From NCBI GenBank assembly GCA_016235455.1, contig JACRKZ010000185.1, forward strand, positions 1 through 35,628: DNA of 35,628 bases, read 5' to 3'. A program made the translations under genes and the position numbers. This stretch comes from Armatimonadota bacterium. GTDB taxonomy: Bacteria; Armatimonadota; UBA10988. Positions within the stretch are counted from its first letter, which is position 1, and every line of letters begins with the position of its first letter. The notes below the pieces were generated by a model, which searched no databases, had not been told where the DNA came from, and saw nothing but the letters and a program-made list of their open reading frames with translations. This document shows, one piece after another, positions 1 through 8,212 of this stretch.

Positions 1-590
1 CCGGCCAGCTCGGCACGCTTGCGCTGCAGCACCGTCAGCGCCTCTTGCGCCGCGCGCTGGCTCTTGGCCAGGGCCACCTTCTGCGTGGCCAGCGTGGTGC
101 GCTGCTCGAACATGAACTTGGTCAGGCCGATGAGTTGCTCGGAGTTGAGCACGCCCTTGCTGATCTCGGCCTGCGCGGTCGGCGCCACAAACCCTTCGAG
201 CTTGGTCAAGTACTGCCCCTGCTGCTCAGCCACCTGCATATCGGCGACCACTTTGGCCACTTCGTCCTGGGCGGCCTGGATCTGCTGATCGAGCTGGCGC
301 ACCTCGGCGCGCGGCTCTTCCGTCACGGCCGTAGCACGATAGCGTACGGCGCGGATGACCAGGTTGTCGTCGCCGGTGGCATAGAGGGAGTCGGGCAACA
401 CCTGCTCGGGCAGGTCACCGACAACGACTTCCTGCGCGCCGGCGCGGGCTTCGAGGGGTACGGCGCGGGTGACCAGTGCCTGGCCGCGGTAGACGCGCAC
501 TTCGGTCAGCGTGCCCTTGACCTGGGCGAAGGCACTGCCGCACAGCAGCAGCGCCAGCCCGGCCCAGAGCGAAAGACGAGTCGGTCGCAT
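1..590 (-). CDS. DUF4140/DUF4139 (MuiA-like) secreted protein, 3' end cut off
   Basis: The reading frame is open from an ATG at 590 to the left edge, giving about 196 residues of N-terminal sequence. A GGAG lies 6 nt upstream of the ATG. Residues 1-22 form a signal peptide (MRPTRLSLWAGLALLLCGSAFA), so the product is exported. The next stretch (GTLTEVRVYRGQALVTRAV, then DLPEQVLPDSL and a VRYRATAV segment) is the beta-sandwich start of DUF4140. It is followed by a long glutamine- and alanine-rich coiled coil (about residues 95-196), as in mucoidy-inhibitor MuiA-like proteins. The DUF4139 half would lie outside the window. The family is widespread, but its biochemical role is poorly defined and I do not assign one. 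A hairpin at 688-727 separates it from the upstream TlpA-like gene on the same strand. Confidence 0.8.
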   Translation of the reverse strand, partial: MRPTRLSLWAGLALLLCGSAFAQVKGTLTEVRVYRGQALVTRAVPLEARAGAQEVVVGDLPEQVLPDSLYATGDDNLVIRAVRYRATAVTEEPRAEVRQLDQQIQAAQDEVAKVVADMQVAEQQGQYLTKLEGFVAPTAQAEISKGVLNSEQLIGLTKFMFEQRTTLATQKVALAKSQRAAQEALTVLQRKRAELA

Positions 591-687
591 GGGGATCTCC
601 AATGGCTTGTTGGTCCGCGCGCGGCCAGCACGGCACCGGCGCGTGTGTTCATACCCACATCATGTGGCCATTGTTGACCCAACCGCC

Positions 688-727
688 AAAACGAGCACAG
701 GGCGGAGAGGGCCTATCTCTCCGCCCT
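688..727 (-). terminator. 11-bp perfect hairpin, probable intrinsic terminator
   Basis: AGGGCGGAGAG (699-709) pairs perfectly with CTCTCCGCCCT (717-727) around a 7-base loop. On the minus strand the stem is followed within about 8 bases by TTTT (complement of 688-691). This fits termination of transcripts running leftwards from the TlpA-like gene or the small ORF. No T-tract follows on the plus strand. The T-run is short and offset, so the call is moderate. Confidence 0.5.
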
Positions 728-868
728 GCCGGTGCCCAACTCGCGTTTGCGCCGCGTTTGCCGGACCGATCCTTACTTCAAAGTCAATCGCTCCGTGCGC
801 CGCCGCGAGACGGTCTCCTCACTCGCGACCCCGCCTGTCCGGGGTCCATGCCTGCCGGTTCGCCGTCC

Positions 869-979
869 TCACCGCGATTCCTCCTGCTCAAGCAGGTTAG
901 GTTGCGAGTCGGCGAACGCCTCGAGATCAAGGCTGGCCAACTCCGTCACGGTCAAGCGCCGGTAACTGCCTACCAGCAT
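869..979 (-). CDS. possible small protein of 36 residues
   Basis: An ATG at 979 is preceded by AAAGGG at a 5-nt spacing, and the frame runs to a TGA at 869-871. The peptide starts MLVGSYRRLTVTELASLDLE and ends in an acidic, glutamine-rich tail. It has no signal peptide or membrane segment. The frame also stays open about 14 codons upstream to an in-frame TAA, and the sequence reads like the C-terminal end of a normal protein. It could therefore be a remnant of a decayed gene. Third-position GC looks lower than in neighbouring genes. I do not recognise it. Evidence is the binding site and amino-acid texture only. Confidence 0.25.
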   Translation of the reverse strand: MLVGSYRRLTVTELASLDLEAFADSQPNLLEQEESR

Positions 980-1042
980 GTATACCCTTTGACCCGCCGA
1001 CTCGACACGCGTTTCGCGTTACCGATTCGTGTCGTTCGCGAC

Positions 1043-1609
1043 TCACAGCAGTCGGTCGGCGGCCGCCTTGAGCGGTGCGTAGGCGTCGCCGTCGCTCAGG
1101 CCGACATGCACGTCCTTGACCACTCCCGCCTTGTCGATGAACACCGTCGTCGGGATGCCGTCCACCCCATAGGCTTTGGCCACATCGTCCGGCGCAACCA
1201 CCTGCGTCATGGTCAGGCCGTTCTCCTTGGCGTACTTGCGCACCGCGTCGGCTTCGTCGCGCGCCATGCCGATGACCACCAGCTTGTCACCCAGCGCCTC
1301 GTGCAGCTTCTGCACCGACGGGGCCAGCGCCCGGCATGGCGGGCACCAGGGCGCCCAGAAGTCCAGCACCACCGGCTTGCCTCTCAGGGCTGCCAGATCG
1401 ACCTCCTTGCCATCCAGCGACTTGAGTTTGAAGCCGGGCGCTGGCTTGCCCACCAACGGCGAGGCCGGCTCCGCGGGCGCTGCCGCCTGCGACTGGGGCG
1501 CCGCCTCGGGCGCCGGAGTCGCGACCTCAGGGCTGGGCGCCTGCTTGCCGCAGCCGCCCAGCATCGCCACCAGACCCATCGCCACCAGCCACGAACCATG
1601 CTTTACCAA
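1043..1609 (-). CDS. TlpA/ResA-family thiol-disulfide lipoprotein
   Basis: This is a 188-residue thioredoxin-fold protein attached to a membrane. The lipobox LGGC places the lipid-modified cysteine at residue 20. A proline/alanine linker (about 23-52) leads to the TlpA/AhpC-TSA domain. The redox centre is WCPPC (Cys89, Cys92), and the cis-proline loop GIPTT is at 152-156. Proteins of this type reduce or exchange disulfides outside the cytoplasm, often for cytochrome c maturation or oxidative protection. No cytochrome genes are nearby, so the substrate is open. The start is a TTG, supported by GGGAG with a 6-nt spacer. It diverges from rbfA across a 100-base intergenic region. Confidence 0.9.
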   Translation of the reverse strand: MVKHGSWLVAMGLVAMLGGCGKQAPSPEVATPAPEAAPQSQAAAPAEPASPLVGKPAPGFKLKSLDGKEVDLAALRGKPVVLDFWAPWCPPCRALAPSVQKLHEALGDKLVVIGMARDEADAVRKYAKENGLTMTQVVAPDDVAKAYGVDGIPTTVFIDKAGVVKDVHVGLSDGDAYAPLKAAADRLL

Positions 1610-1640
1610 CGGATTCTCCCTCGTAAGTCATACCTGACCT

Positions 1641-1652
1641 ATCCTATAGGAT
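1641..1652. promoter_or_regulatory. 12-bp perfect palindrome between divergent genes
   Basis: ATCCTATAGGAT is a perfect palindrome in the middle of the 100-base divergent region between the TlpA-like gene and rbfA. It is AT-rich against a GC-rich background and could be an operator or part of a -10 region. I see no clear -35 element at a proper distance on either strand. Confidence 0.3.
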
Positions 1653-1709
1653 GGTGCGTCGCAACAGGCCGTCAGGTGGCGCCGCGCCATGTCCGTGGGA
1701 GGAACAGCC

Positions 1710-2231
1710 ATGTCAGGTCGACAAGACCGTGTTGCCGTCGCCATCCGTAAGGAGGTGGCCAGCCTCATCCTGCTCGGAATGCGCGATCCTCGGCTGGCCA
1801 AGGTGACCATCACCAACGCCACCGTCAGTCGCGACCTGACCCAGGCACGCGTCTATGTGAGCGTACTGGGCGACAAGGCAGCGCTCGATGCGGCCGTCGA
1901 GGCGCTGACCAGCGCCGCCGGCTTCGTACGCAGCAAGGTCGGCCCCAAGCTCGGGCTGCGGGCCGTGCCCGAGTTCATGTTCGTCGGTGACGACTCAGCG
2001 GCCAAAGCCCAACGACTGGACAAGATCTTCAAGGAGCACGAGGCCGAGTTTGGCCCCGTCCCGGTCGCGCCCAAGCTCGTCGATGTCGACGACCTCGAGG
2101 ACGACGAGGACGATGAGGACGAAGTCGAAGACGACGACGTCCTCGACTATGGCGACGATGACGAGGAAGACGAGTTCGACCTCAACGACCCCGACCTGGC
2201 CGACGAAGGCTTCGAGGACGAGGACGAGTGA
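1710..2231 (+). CDS. rbfA: ribosome-binding factor A with an acidic C-terminal tail
   Basis: RbfA is a KH-fold protein that binds the 30S subunit and assists late 16S rRNA maturation. Residues 1-115 carry the family pattern: MSGRQDRVAVAIRKEVASLI, then MRDPRLAKVTITNATVSRDL, then ARVYVSVLG, and the C-terminal part of the fold around RAVPEFMFVGDDS. From residue 126 to 173 it has an unusual tail, 34 of 48 residues being Asp or Glu, which typical RbfA lacks. The start at 1710 has GGGAGGA 6 nt upstream. An in-frame ATG at 1689 has no such site. Its stop overlaps the truB start (GTGA), so the two genes are translationally coupled. The usual upstream neighbours nusA and infB are absent here. Confidence 0.93.
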   Translation: MSGRQDRVAVAIRKEVASLILLGMRDPRLAKVTITNATVSRDLTQARVYVSVLGDKAALDAAVEALTSAAGFVRSKVGPKLGLRAVPEFMFVGDDSAAKAQRLDKIFKEHEAEFGPVPVAPKLVDVDDLEDDEDDEDEVEDDDVLDYGDDDEEDEFDLNDPDLADEGFEDEDE

Positions 2232-3130
2232 GCCGCCGCGGCAGCGCTACGGCCGGCGTCGATGGACTGTTGCTGGTGGACAAGCCGGCCGGCATGTCAT
2301 CGCATGACGTTGTGGCGCGAGTACGCCGGCTGTATGGCCAGAAGCGCACCGGCCATGCCGGCACACTCGACCCCAGCGCCGTCGGCGTGTTGCTGCTCTG
2401 CCTGGGCCGCGCCACGCGCCTGCTGGAGTACCTGGTCGGCCACGACAAAGCCTACACCGGCGAAATCGTCCTGGGCGTGGAGACCGACAGCTACGACGCC
2501 GACGGCGAGGTGCTCGAGACGTGCGACGCCGCCGCGTTGACCGCGGACCGGGTGGCCGAGGCCATGACCGCCTTCGTGGGCGACATCCAGCAGGTGCCCC
2601 CGGCCATCTCCGCCAAAAAGATCGACGGCCAGCCCGCGTATCGACTGGCCCGCCGCGGCCTCATTCCCGACCTGCCCGCGGTGCCCGTGCGGGTCGATGC
2701 CTTCGCGTTGCTCGGCTTCCAGCCCGGCACCACCGCCGTGGCCGAGGTCGCCGTGAGCTGCGGCTCCGGCACCTACATCCGCTCGCTGGCGCACGACCTG
2801 GGCGACGCGCTGGGAGTCGGTGCGCACCTGCGCGGGCTGGTGCGCACCCGGGTGCACACGTTTGACCGCGACCAGTGCGTGCCGCTCGACACACTGGCCG
2901 AGTTGGACAGCGAGGCCCGTCTGGCGCTGCTGCGACCGTTGCGCGAGTGCCTGGGCGGCCTGCCCACGGTCGTCTTGCCCGAGCCACTGTGGCCGCTGCT
3001 GCGGGACGGCAAGCTGCTGCCAACCGTGGCGCCGCGCGGCCCGGTGGCGCTACTCAGCGCCGAGGGCGAGGTCCTGGCCATCGCCGATGCCCAGGACGAC
3101 GGGGTCCATCCGCACAAGGTGCTGCTGTAG
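2228..3130 (+). CDS. truB: tRNA pseudouridine(55) synthase TruB
   Basis: TruB converts U55 of the tRNA T-loop to pseudouridine. The 300-residue product has the family start GLLLVDKPAGMSSHDVV, the catalytic motif GHAGTLDPSAVGVL with nucleophile Asp48, the substrate-contact segment VPPAISAKKIDGQPAYRLAR, and SGTYIRSLAHDLG further on. A C-terminal PUA-like region follows (about 235-300). The start is a GTG overlapping the rbfA stop by 4 nt. rbfA-truB adjacency is conserved in many bacteria and supports both calls. Confidence 0.96.
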   Translation: MSRRGSATAGVDGLLLVDKPAGMSSHDVVARVRRLYGQKRTGHAGTLDPSAVGVLLLCLGRATRLLEYLVGHDKAYTGEIVLGVETDSYDADGEVLETCDAAALTADRVAEAMTAFVGDIQQVPPAISAKKIDGQPAYRLARRGLIPDLPAVPVRVDAFALLGFQPGTTAVAEVAVSCGSGTYIRSLAHDLGDALGVGAHLRGLVRTRVHTFDRDQCVPLDTLAELDSEARLALLRPLRECLGGLPTVVLPEPLWPLLRDGKLLPTVAPRGPVALLSAEGEVLAIADAQDDGVHPHKVLL

Positions 3131-3229
3131 CGCCACGCCACCCCTGTTTCGCGGTGCGATACATGGACTCCCCTCGCGGCTGCCACTGCCGTGATGGATC
3201 ACCATCTCATAATTACGGGCCTCATGAAG

Positions 3230-3235
3230 TACAAT
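3230..3235 (+). promoter_or_regulatory. possible -10 element of the prepilin promoter
   Basis: TACAAT at 3230-3235 matches TATAAT in five of six positions and lies 41 bases ahead of the GTG start of the prepilin. The surrounding 40 bases are AT-rich compared with flanking genes. No recognisable TTGACA-like hexamer sits 16-18 bases upstream, so an activator or another sigma factor may be needed. Confidence 0.35.
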
Positions 3236-3276
3236 GAAACTGACCGGCTCTACGTTGCCGGCACAAGGAGCCCGTC

Positions 3277-4017
<741 letters not shown>

Positions 4018-4036
4018 GCACGGTTTGCGACGAACT

Positions 4037-4076
4037 GACGGCGGCCGCCTCGCGAGAGACGGCCGCCGTCGTCTTT
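4037..4076 (+). terminator. Rho-independent terminator after the prepilin
   Basis: GACGGCGGCCG (4037-4047) pairs perfectly with CGGCCGCCGTC (4060-4070) around a 12-base loop and is followed by GTCTTT. It lies 20 bases past the prepilin stop and 10 bases before the convergent opcA stop, so it may work for both. Confidence 0.75.
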
Positions 4077-4085
4077 GGGCCGGCC

Positions 4086-5147
4086 CTACCCGCCCAGCAA
4101 CCAGGCCGCGTGCGCCGTGGCGCGCTGTCGCGACTCGTTGACCACCGGCCGGCCCAACGCCGCCAGGATGGCCTGCGCGGTGTCCGGCGGCGGCAACAGC
4201 AGCCGGCCGGGCATCTGGCACCAGTCGCGGCAGTGCGCCGTCAGTCGCAGGCTGCCCGGCGCTTCGCGCGGGCGCTCCACGCGCCAGTCGCCGGCCAGCT
4301 CCGACGATGACAGAATGGTGGCCCACAGGCCCTCGTCGCCCGGCAGGCGCGTCAGCAGCACACTGGCCGCCTCGCCGTCCGTTCTGCGCCACCGCGTGTG
4401 GCGCTCGGAGCGGCGCTCGGCGGGCTCCCAGCCGAGCTGACCGGCCAGCCAGCCGGCGAGGAGCGCGCCGGCCGTGTCGGCGCCGCTGCTGACCACCTCG
4501 ACCCGGTCCATCCTCGCCGCGACGCCAGCCTCGCCATCAAAGAACTGTGCCACGGCCTCGCGCCAGGTGTGCTGCTCGAACCAGCCCAGGTCGGCGACGC
4601 GTGGCTGGGTGGTGAGCAGGCCCAGGCAGCAGGCCGGATCGGTCGCGCGCGCCAGGCTGATCAACCCACGGTCGGTGAGCGGCAGCAGCGCTTCGACAGT
4701 AGCCGGCGCCGGCGGCTCCGAGCGGTCCCACCACAGCGTGGCCAGCACGTCCGGCAGGAGCAGCGGCAGCACCAGGCCCGGCAACTGCGCCGCCTGCCGC
4801 TCGCCGCCGCGCAACACGATGGTCTCGCCGCAGACCTGCGAGCCGCCCGGCGCGCGTCGACAGGTGGCGAACACCGCCGCCGACACGTCGTCGCGCGCGC
4901 CCACCAGGAAGACCACGATGCGGCTCGGGTAAGCCGCGGCCACCGCTTGGCAAACGGCCTCCACCGGCGCGGCACGCGCCTCATCGGCCACGACCACGAG
5001 GGTGCCCAGCGCCAGGCGCGTGGTGCCGGTGCCGTCGGCGGCCTCCTCGGTGGCGGGCTTCCACAGCGCGGTCAGCACGCGGTCGATGGCGGTCGGGTCG
5101 ACCTCGATGGGCATCCCGCCCAGGAAGGCTGTGGTGGGCGCGTCCAT
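4086..5147 (-). CDS. opcA: glucose-6-phosphate dehydrogenase assembly protein OpcA
   Basis: OpcA is a regulator and assembly partner of glucose-6-phosphate dehydrogenase, known best from cyanobacteria and actinobacteria. The 353-residue product shows the family features: an N-terminal domain with RLALGTLVVVADE and YPSRIVVFLV, a central PLLLPDVLATLWWD segment, and a WFEQHTWREAVAQFFD motif. The gene lies directly downstream of zwf, which makes the assignment firm. The start is set at ATG 5147: GGAGG lies 5 nt upstream, while the GTG at 5150 would be only 2 nt away. The ATG overlaps the zwf stop by one base (TGATG), indicating coupled translation. Confidence 0.9.
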   Translation of the reverse strand: MDAPTTAFLGGMPIEVDPTAIDRVLTALWKPATEEAADGTGTTRLALGTLVVVADEARAAPVEAVCQAVAAAYPSRIVVFLVGARDDVSAAVFATCRRAPGGSQVCGETIVLRGGERQAAQLPGLVLPLLLPDVLATLWWDRSEPPAPATVEALLPLTDRGLISLARATDPACCLGLLTTQPRVADLGWFEQHTWREAVAQFFDGEAGVAARMDRVEVVSSGADTAGALLAGWLAGQLGWEPAERRSERHTRWRRTDGEAASVLLTRLPGDEGLWATILSSSELAGDWRVERPREAPGSLRLTAHCRDWCQMPGRLLLPPPDTAQAILAALGRPVVNESRQRATAHAAWLLGG

Positions 5148-6676
5148 CACAACCTCCGCCAGGTGGCATCGCCGTCCAGCAGGGCATCAGCGGCCGCCGG
5201 GCCCCACGAGCCCACGGCGTAGCCGGCCATCGTGTCGCGCGGCTGCTCGGCCAGGCCGGCGCGCACAGAGTCGACGAAACGCCAGGCCGAGGCCACCTCG
5301 TCCTCGCGGGTGAACAGCGTGTTGTCGCCCAGCATGGCGTCGAGCAGCAGCCGCTCATAGGCTTCGGGCGAGGTCTGGGCGAACGAACTGCCATACCCGA
5401 AGTCCATCTTGACCGCCTGGAGCGTCAGTCGCGTGCCGGGCACCTTGGCCACGAAATTCAGGCTGATGCCCTCGTCGGGCTGGATGCGCATGACCAGCGT
5501 GTTGCCTGAACGGCCTACAGTGGGCGGGAACAGCGACAGCGGCGGCTGGTGAAAGGCGATGGCGATCTCGGTGGTGCGCTTGGGCAGGCGCTTGCCGTGG
5601 CGCAGATAGAACGGCACACCCGACCAGCGCCAGGTGTCCAGCGTCAGACGCATGGCCACGTAGCTCTCGGTGAGCGAGTCCGGCGCGATGCCGGCCTCTT
5701 CGGTGAAGCCCGGCATCTCCACGCCGGCCAGCGTGCCCCGCGTGTACTGGGCGCGCACGACCCGGCTGGCCACTTGCGCGGGAGTCCAGGCCGGCAACGC
5801 GCGCAGCACCTTGGCCTTCTCGTCGCGGATGGCGCCGGCCTCCCAGGTTACGGGCGGCTCCATGGCCACCAGCGCCAGGAGTTGCATCATGTGGTTCTGC
5901 ACCATGTCGCGCAGCGCACCGGTCTGGTCGTAGAACTCGCCGCGCCGGCCGATGCCCTCGGTCTCGGCCACGGTGATCTGCACATGCTCAATGTGGTTGC
6001 GGTTCCAGAGCGGTTCGAAGATGGCGTTGCCGAAGCGCAGGGTCAGCAGATTCTGCACCGTCTCCTTGCCCAGGTAGTGGTCGATGCGGTAGATCTGGTC
6101 CTCGGTGAGCAGCCCGTGCAGATGGCCCGAGAGTCGAGCCGCCGACGCCAGGTCGGTGCCGAACGGCTTCTCGATGACCACCCGGCGCCAGCCGCCGGCC
6201 TGGTCTGGCCCGATCAACTCGGCTTCGTGCAGCGACGAGGTGATACCTTCGAAGAACTCTGGCGCCACCGCCAGGTAGTACAGCCGGTTGCCCGCGGTGC
6301 CGTGCGAGGCATCGATGCCACGCAGCCTCTGGGCCAAAGCCTGGTAGGCCGCGGGCTGGGTGAACTCGCAGACGCAGTAGCCCAGCCGCTGCGCGAACGC
6401 CTCCCATTCGGCCTCGTCGGCCGGCCTGTCGCGGCCGAACTTGTCGACCGCGGCGCGCATCTCGGCGCGGAACTCGTCGTCGCTCTTGGCGCGCCGGGCC
6501 ACGCCGAGCACGAAGAACTGCTTGGGTGCCAGGCCACCGCGCACCAGTTGCCACAGCGCGGGCACCAACTTGCGCGCGGTCAGATCGCCCGTGGCGCCGA
6601 ACAGCACGAACACGCACGGCGCTGGCGCATCACTGCGCGTCAGGCCGTCGCGGAACGGATTGGGCACATCGTTCAT
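5147..6676 (-). CDS. zwf: glucose-6-phosphate 1-dehydrogenase
   Basis: Zwf oxidises glucose 6-phosphate to 6-phosphoglucono-lactone with NADP+, the entry step of the oxidative pentose phosphate pathway. The 509-residue length is normal. The nucleotide-binding loop FGATGDLTARKL is at residues 26-37, EKPFG is at 169-173, and the active-site signature RIDHYLGKE is at 197-205, containing the catalytic His. The symporter gene ends 15 bases upstream and opcA starts inside the stop codon, so the three form one operon. No strong ribosome binding site is visible. GGTAGGGG lies about 13 nt upstream, so reinitiation from the upstream gene is possible. Confidence 0.97.
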   Translation of the reverse strand: MNDVPNPFRDGLTRSDAPAPCVFVLFGATGDLTARKLVPALWQLVRGGLAPKQFFVLGVARRAKSDDEFRAEMRAAVDKFGRDRPADEAEWEAFAQRLGYCVCEFTQPAAYQALAQRLRGIDASHGTAGNRLYYLAVAPEFFEGITSSLHEAELIGPDQAGGWRRVVIEKPFGTDLASAARLSGHLHGLLTEDQIYRIDHYLGKETVQNLLTLRFGNAIFEPLWNRNHIEHVQITVAETEGIGRRGEFYDQTGALRDMVQNHMMQLLALVAMEPPVTWEAGAIRDEKAKVLRALPAWTPAQVASRVVRAQYTRGTLAGVEMPGFTEEAGIAPDSLTESYVAMRLTLDTWRWSGVPFYLRHGKRLPKRTTEIAIAFHQPPLSLFPPTVGRSGNTLVMRIQPDEGISLNFVAKVPGTRLTLQAVKMDFGYGSSFAQTSPEAYERLLLDAMLGDNTLFTREDEVASAWRFVDSVRAGLAEQPRDTMAGYAVGSWGPAAADALLDGDATWRRL

Positions 6677-6691
6677 GGCTGGGCACTACCC

Positions 6692-8122
6692 CTACCGGGT
6701 AGCATGGCTCTCGCCGCGCCGCCGGTCAACCATCGCGCCGAGCACGAACCCGACCACGCTGACCAGCAGCCCCGGATACATCGGCTCCAGCCCGAAGGGC
6801 ATGACCGGGAAGTGGTCCGGGCCGGCATGGGCCATGCCCACCAGCAGCCAGGCCAACGACGTGCCGCCGGCGCCGACCATGAGGAACGGCACCCAGGCGC
6901 GCGGCGGCCGGGGCAGCCGCCAGTAGGTGCTCAGCACGGGCAACAGCAAGCCAGGGATGAAGGTGGTGCCGAAGTTGTACCAGAGGTCCTTGACCGACGG
7001 CCACACGACCACCATGGTCACGGCAATGACCGAGGTGAGCAGCAGGCCGATGATGGTCCAGCGGTCCGACGGCTCGTCGCCGCGCTCGCCGCGCAGCCGC
7101 CAGACCACATCGCGCGAGAAGGTCATGCCCGACATGAACGTGTAGCTGACGGTGGTGGACATGACCGTGGCCAACATGCCCACGTAGAACAGGCCCAGCA
7201 TGACCGGCGGCAGCACCTTCTGGCCCAGCGCGGGGAAAGCCATGACCGGCTTGACCAGGTCGGGCAACGCCGCCCGCGCATAGAGCGCTGTCGTGCAGGT
7301 CATGGCGTCGAACACCATCCAGCAGAGGATGGAGATGAGCACGCCTCGCTGCGCCGTGGCGGGCGTCTTGGCGGCGTAGCAGCGCTGGTGGAAGCTGGGC
7401 TCAACCAGCGTCCACAGGGCGATGAACCACCAGGCCAGCAGGTACTGCCACTTGTTGCCGCCATGCCAGGTCAGATGGCCGGGCGGCAGCGAATGCGCCA
7501 GCCAGCCGAGCCCGCCGAGCCGCGTAACGCAATACGGCAGGACGATGGCGAAGCCGAGGAACATGAGCACGAACTGCGCGACATTGACCCGCACATCGGC
7601 CCGGAACCCGCCGGCGTAGACGTAGATCGTGGACATGATCAGTCCGACGAGCAGCGCCACCGGCATCGACAGGCCGAAGGCCAGTTGCAGCAGCGTGCCC
7701 TGCATCAGCACATACGGTGCCGGGCTGGCCAGCAGCCAGGTGAACACGGCCGCGATGAGCGCGGCCGGCCGACCATAGGCCTCGGCCACCTTGTCGGGGA
7801 TGGTGTACAACGCGGCGGCGCGGATCTTGGGCGCCAGCCACAGCGCAAACACCAGGGCCGACACGTAGTAAGGCACGGCATAGATGGCCACGACGGACAG
7901 ACCCGACAGCCAGCCCATTTCACCCACGGCAAGGATACCGCCGTACCACGTCGAAACCAGTGTGGCGACGAAGGCGCCCAGGCTCAGTTGCCGCCCAGCC
8001 AGGAAGTAGTCCTCGGACTCACGGTCCCGCCGGAAGTAGGCCATGCCGATGGCCACCATGGCCAGCAGGTAGACCACAATCAGGCTGCGGTCTACGGGGC
8101 TCAGGGGCGGGAGATCTGTCAC
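6692..8122 (-). CDS. sodium:solute symporter (SSS/SLC5 family)
   Basis: This is a 476-residue inner-membrane transporter with about 13 hydrophobic segments. SSS features include an N-terminal helix followed by SEDYFLAGRQLS, then LVSTWYGGILAVGEMGW and ALYTIPDKVAEAYG. Members import sugars, organic acids, amino acids or vitamins with sodium. The cargo cannot be read from the sequence, but the operon with zwf and opcA hints at a sugar or sugar acid. The start is placed at GTG 8122, with GGAGG 7 nt upstream. A longer frame from GTG 8140 would start about where transcription from the promoter at 8142-8171 is expected to begin, and is rejected. Confidence 0.9.
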   Translation of the reverse strand: MTDLPPLSPVDRSLIVVYLLAMVAIGMAYFRRDRESEDYFLAGRQLSLGAFVATLVSTWYGGILAVGEMGWLSGLSVVAIYAVPYYVSALVFALWLAPKIRAAALYTIPDKVAEAYGRPAALIAAVFTWLLASPAPYVLMQGTLLQLAFGLSMPVALLVGLIMSTIYVYAGGFRADVRVNVAQFVLMFLGFAIVLPYCVTRLGGLGWLAHSLPPGHLTWHGGNKWQYLLAWWFIALWTLVEPSFHQRCYAAKTPATAQRGVLISILCWMVFDAMTCTTALYARAALPDLVKPVMAFPALGQKVLPPVMLGLFYVGMLATVMSTTVSYTFMSGMTFSRDVVWRLRGERGDEPSDRWTIIGLLLTSVIAVTMVVVWPSVKDLWYNFGTTFIPGLLLPVLSTYWRLPRPPRAWVPFLMVGAGGTSLAWLLVGMAHAGPDHFPVMPFGLEPMYPGLLVSVVGFVLGAMVDRRRGESHATR

Positions 8123-8141
8123 GGGGCTGCCTCCGCGCACT

Positions 8142-8171
8142 AAACTACTTCTAGGGTCTGCACTCTGTCAA
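8142..8171 (-). promoter_or_regulatory. sigma-70 type promoter of the symporter-zwf-opcA operon
   Basis: Read on the minus strand, TTGACA (8166-8171) is a perfect -35 hexamer, followed after 18 bases by TAGTTT (8142-8147) as the -10. Initiation would fall near 8135, just ahead of the GGAGG and the GTG at 8122. The -10 matches only three of six positions. Confidence 0.55.
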
Positions 8172-8212
8172 CGAACCGGCCGGGCACGCAGGACTGACGG
8201 AAAGGGCTGTCC

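Larger units (their letters stand above)
591..1042. other. 450-base intergenic region rich in inverted repeats
   Basis: This stretch lies between the stop of the TlpA-like gene and the start of the MuiA-like gene, both on the minus strand. I find no convincing full gene, tRNA or known RNA. It holds a strong hairpin (699-727), a small hairpin CCTGC-TCAA-GCAGG (about 883-896), a GACCCC/GGGGTC pair near 830-850, and a CGACACG/CGTGTCG pair (1003-1009 and 1028-1034) just past the TlpA stop. A 36-codon ORF with a ribosome binding site is listed separately. The region could be a decayed gene or an untranslated RNA. Confidence 0.5.

Noticed and set aside
591..1042. tRNA gene in the intergenic region
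   Set aside because: No TTCRA-type T-loop with matching acceptor and anticodon stems was found on either strand.
2080..2228. GAC/GAG simple repeat as a microsatellite
   Set aside because: It is in-frame coding sequence for the acidic tail of RbfA and the repeat is irregular.
5549..8143. Long plus-strand open frame of 864 codons
   Set aside because: It is the shadow of zwf and the symporter on the other strand; the His/Arg/Gln-rich translation is typical of antisense frames in GC-rich genes.
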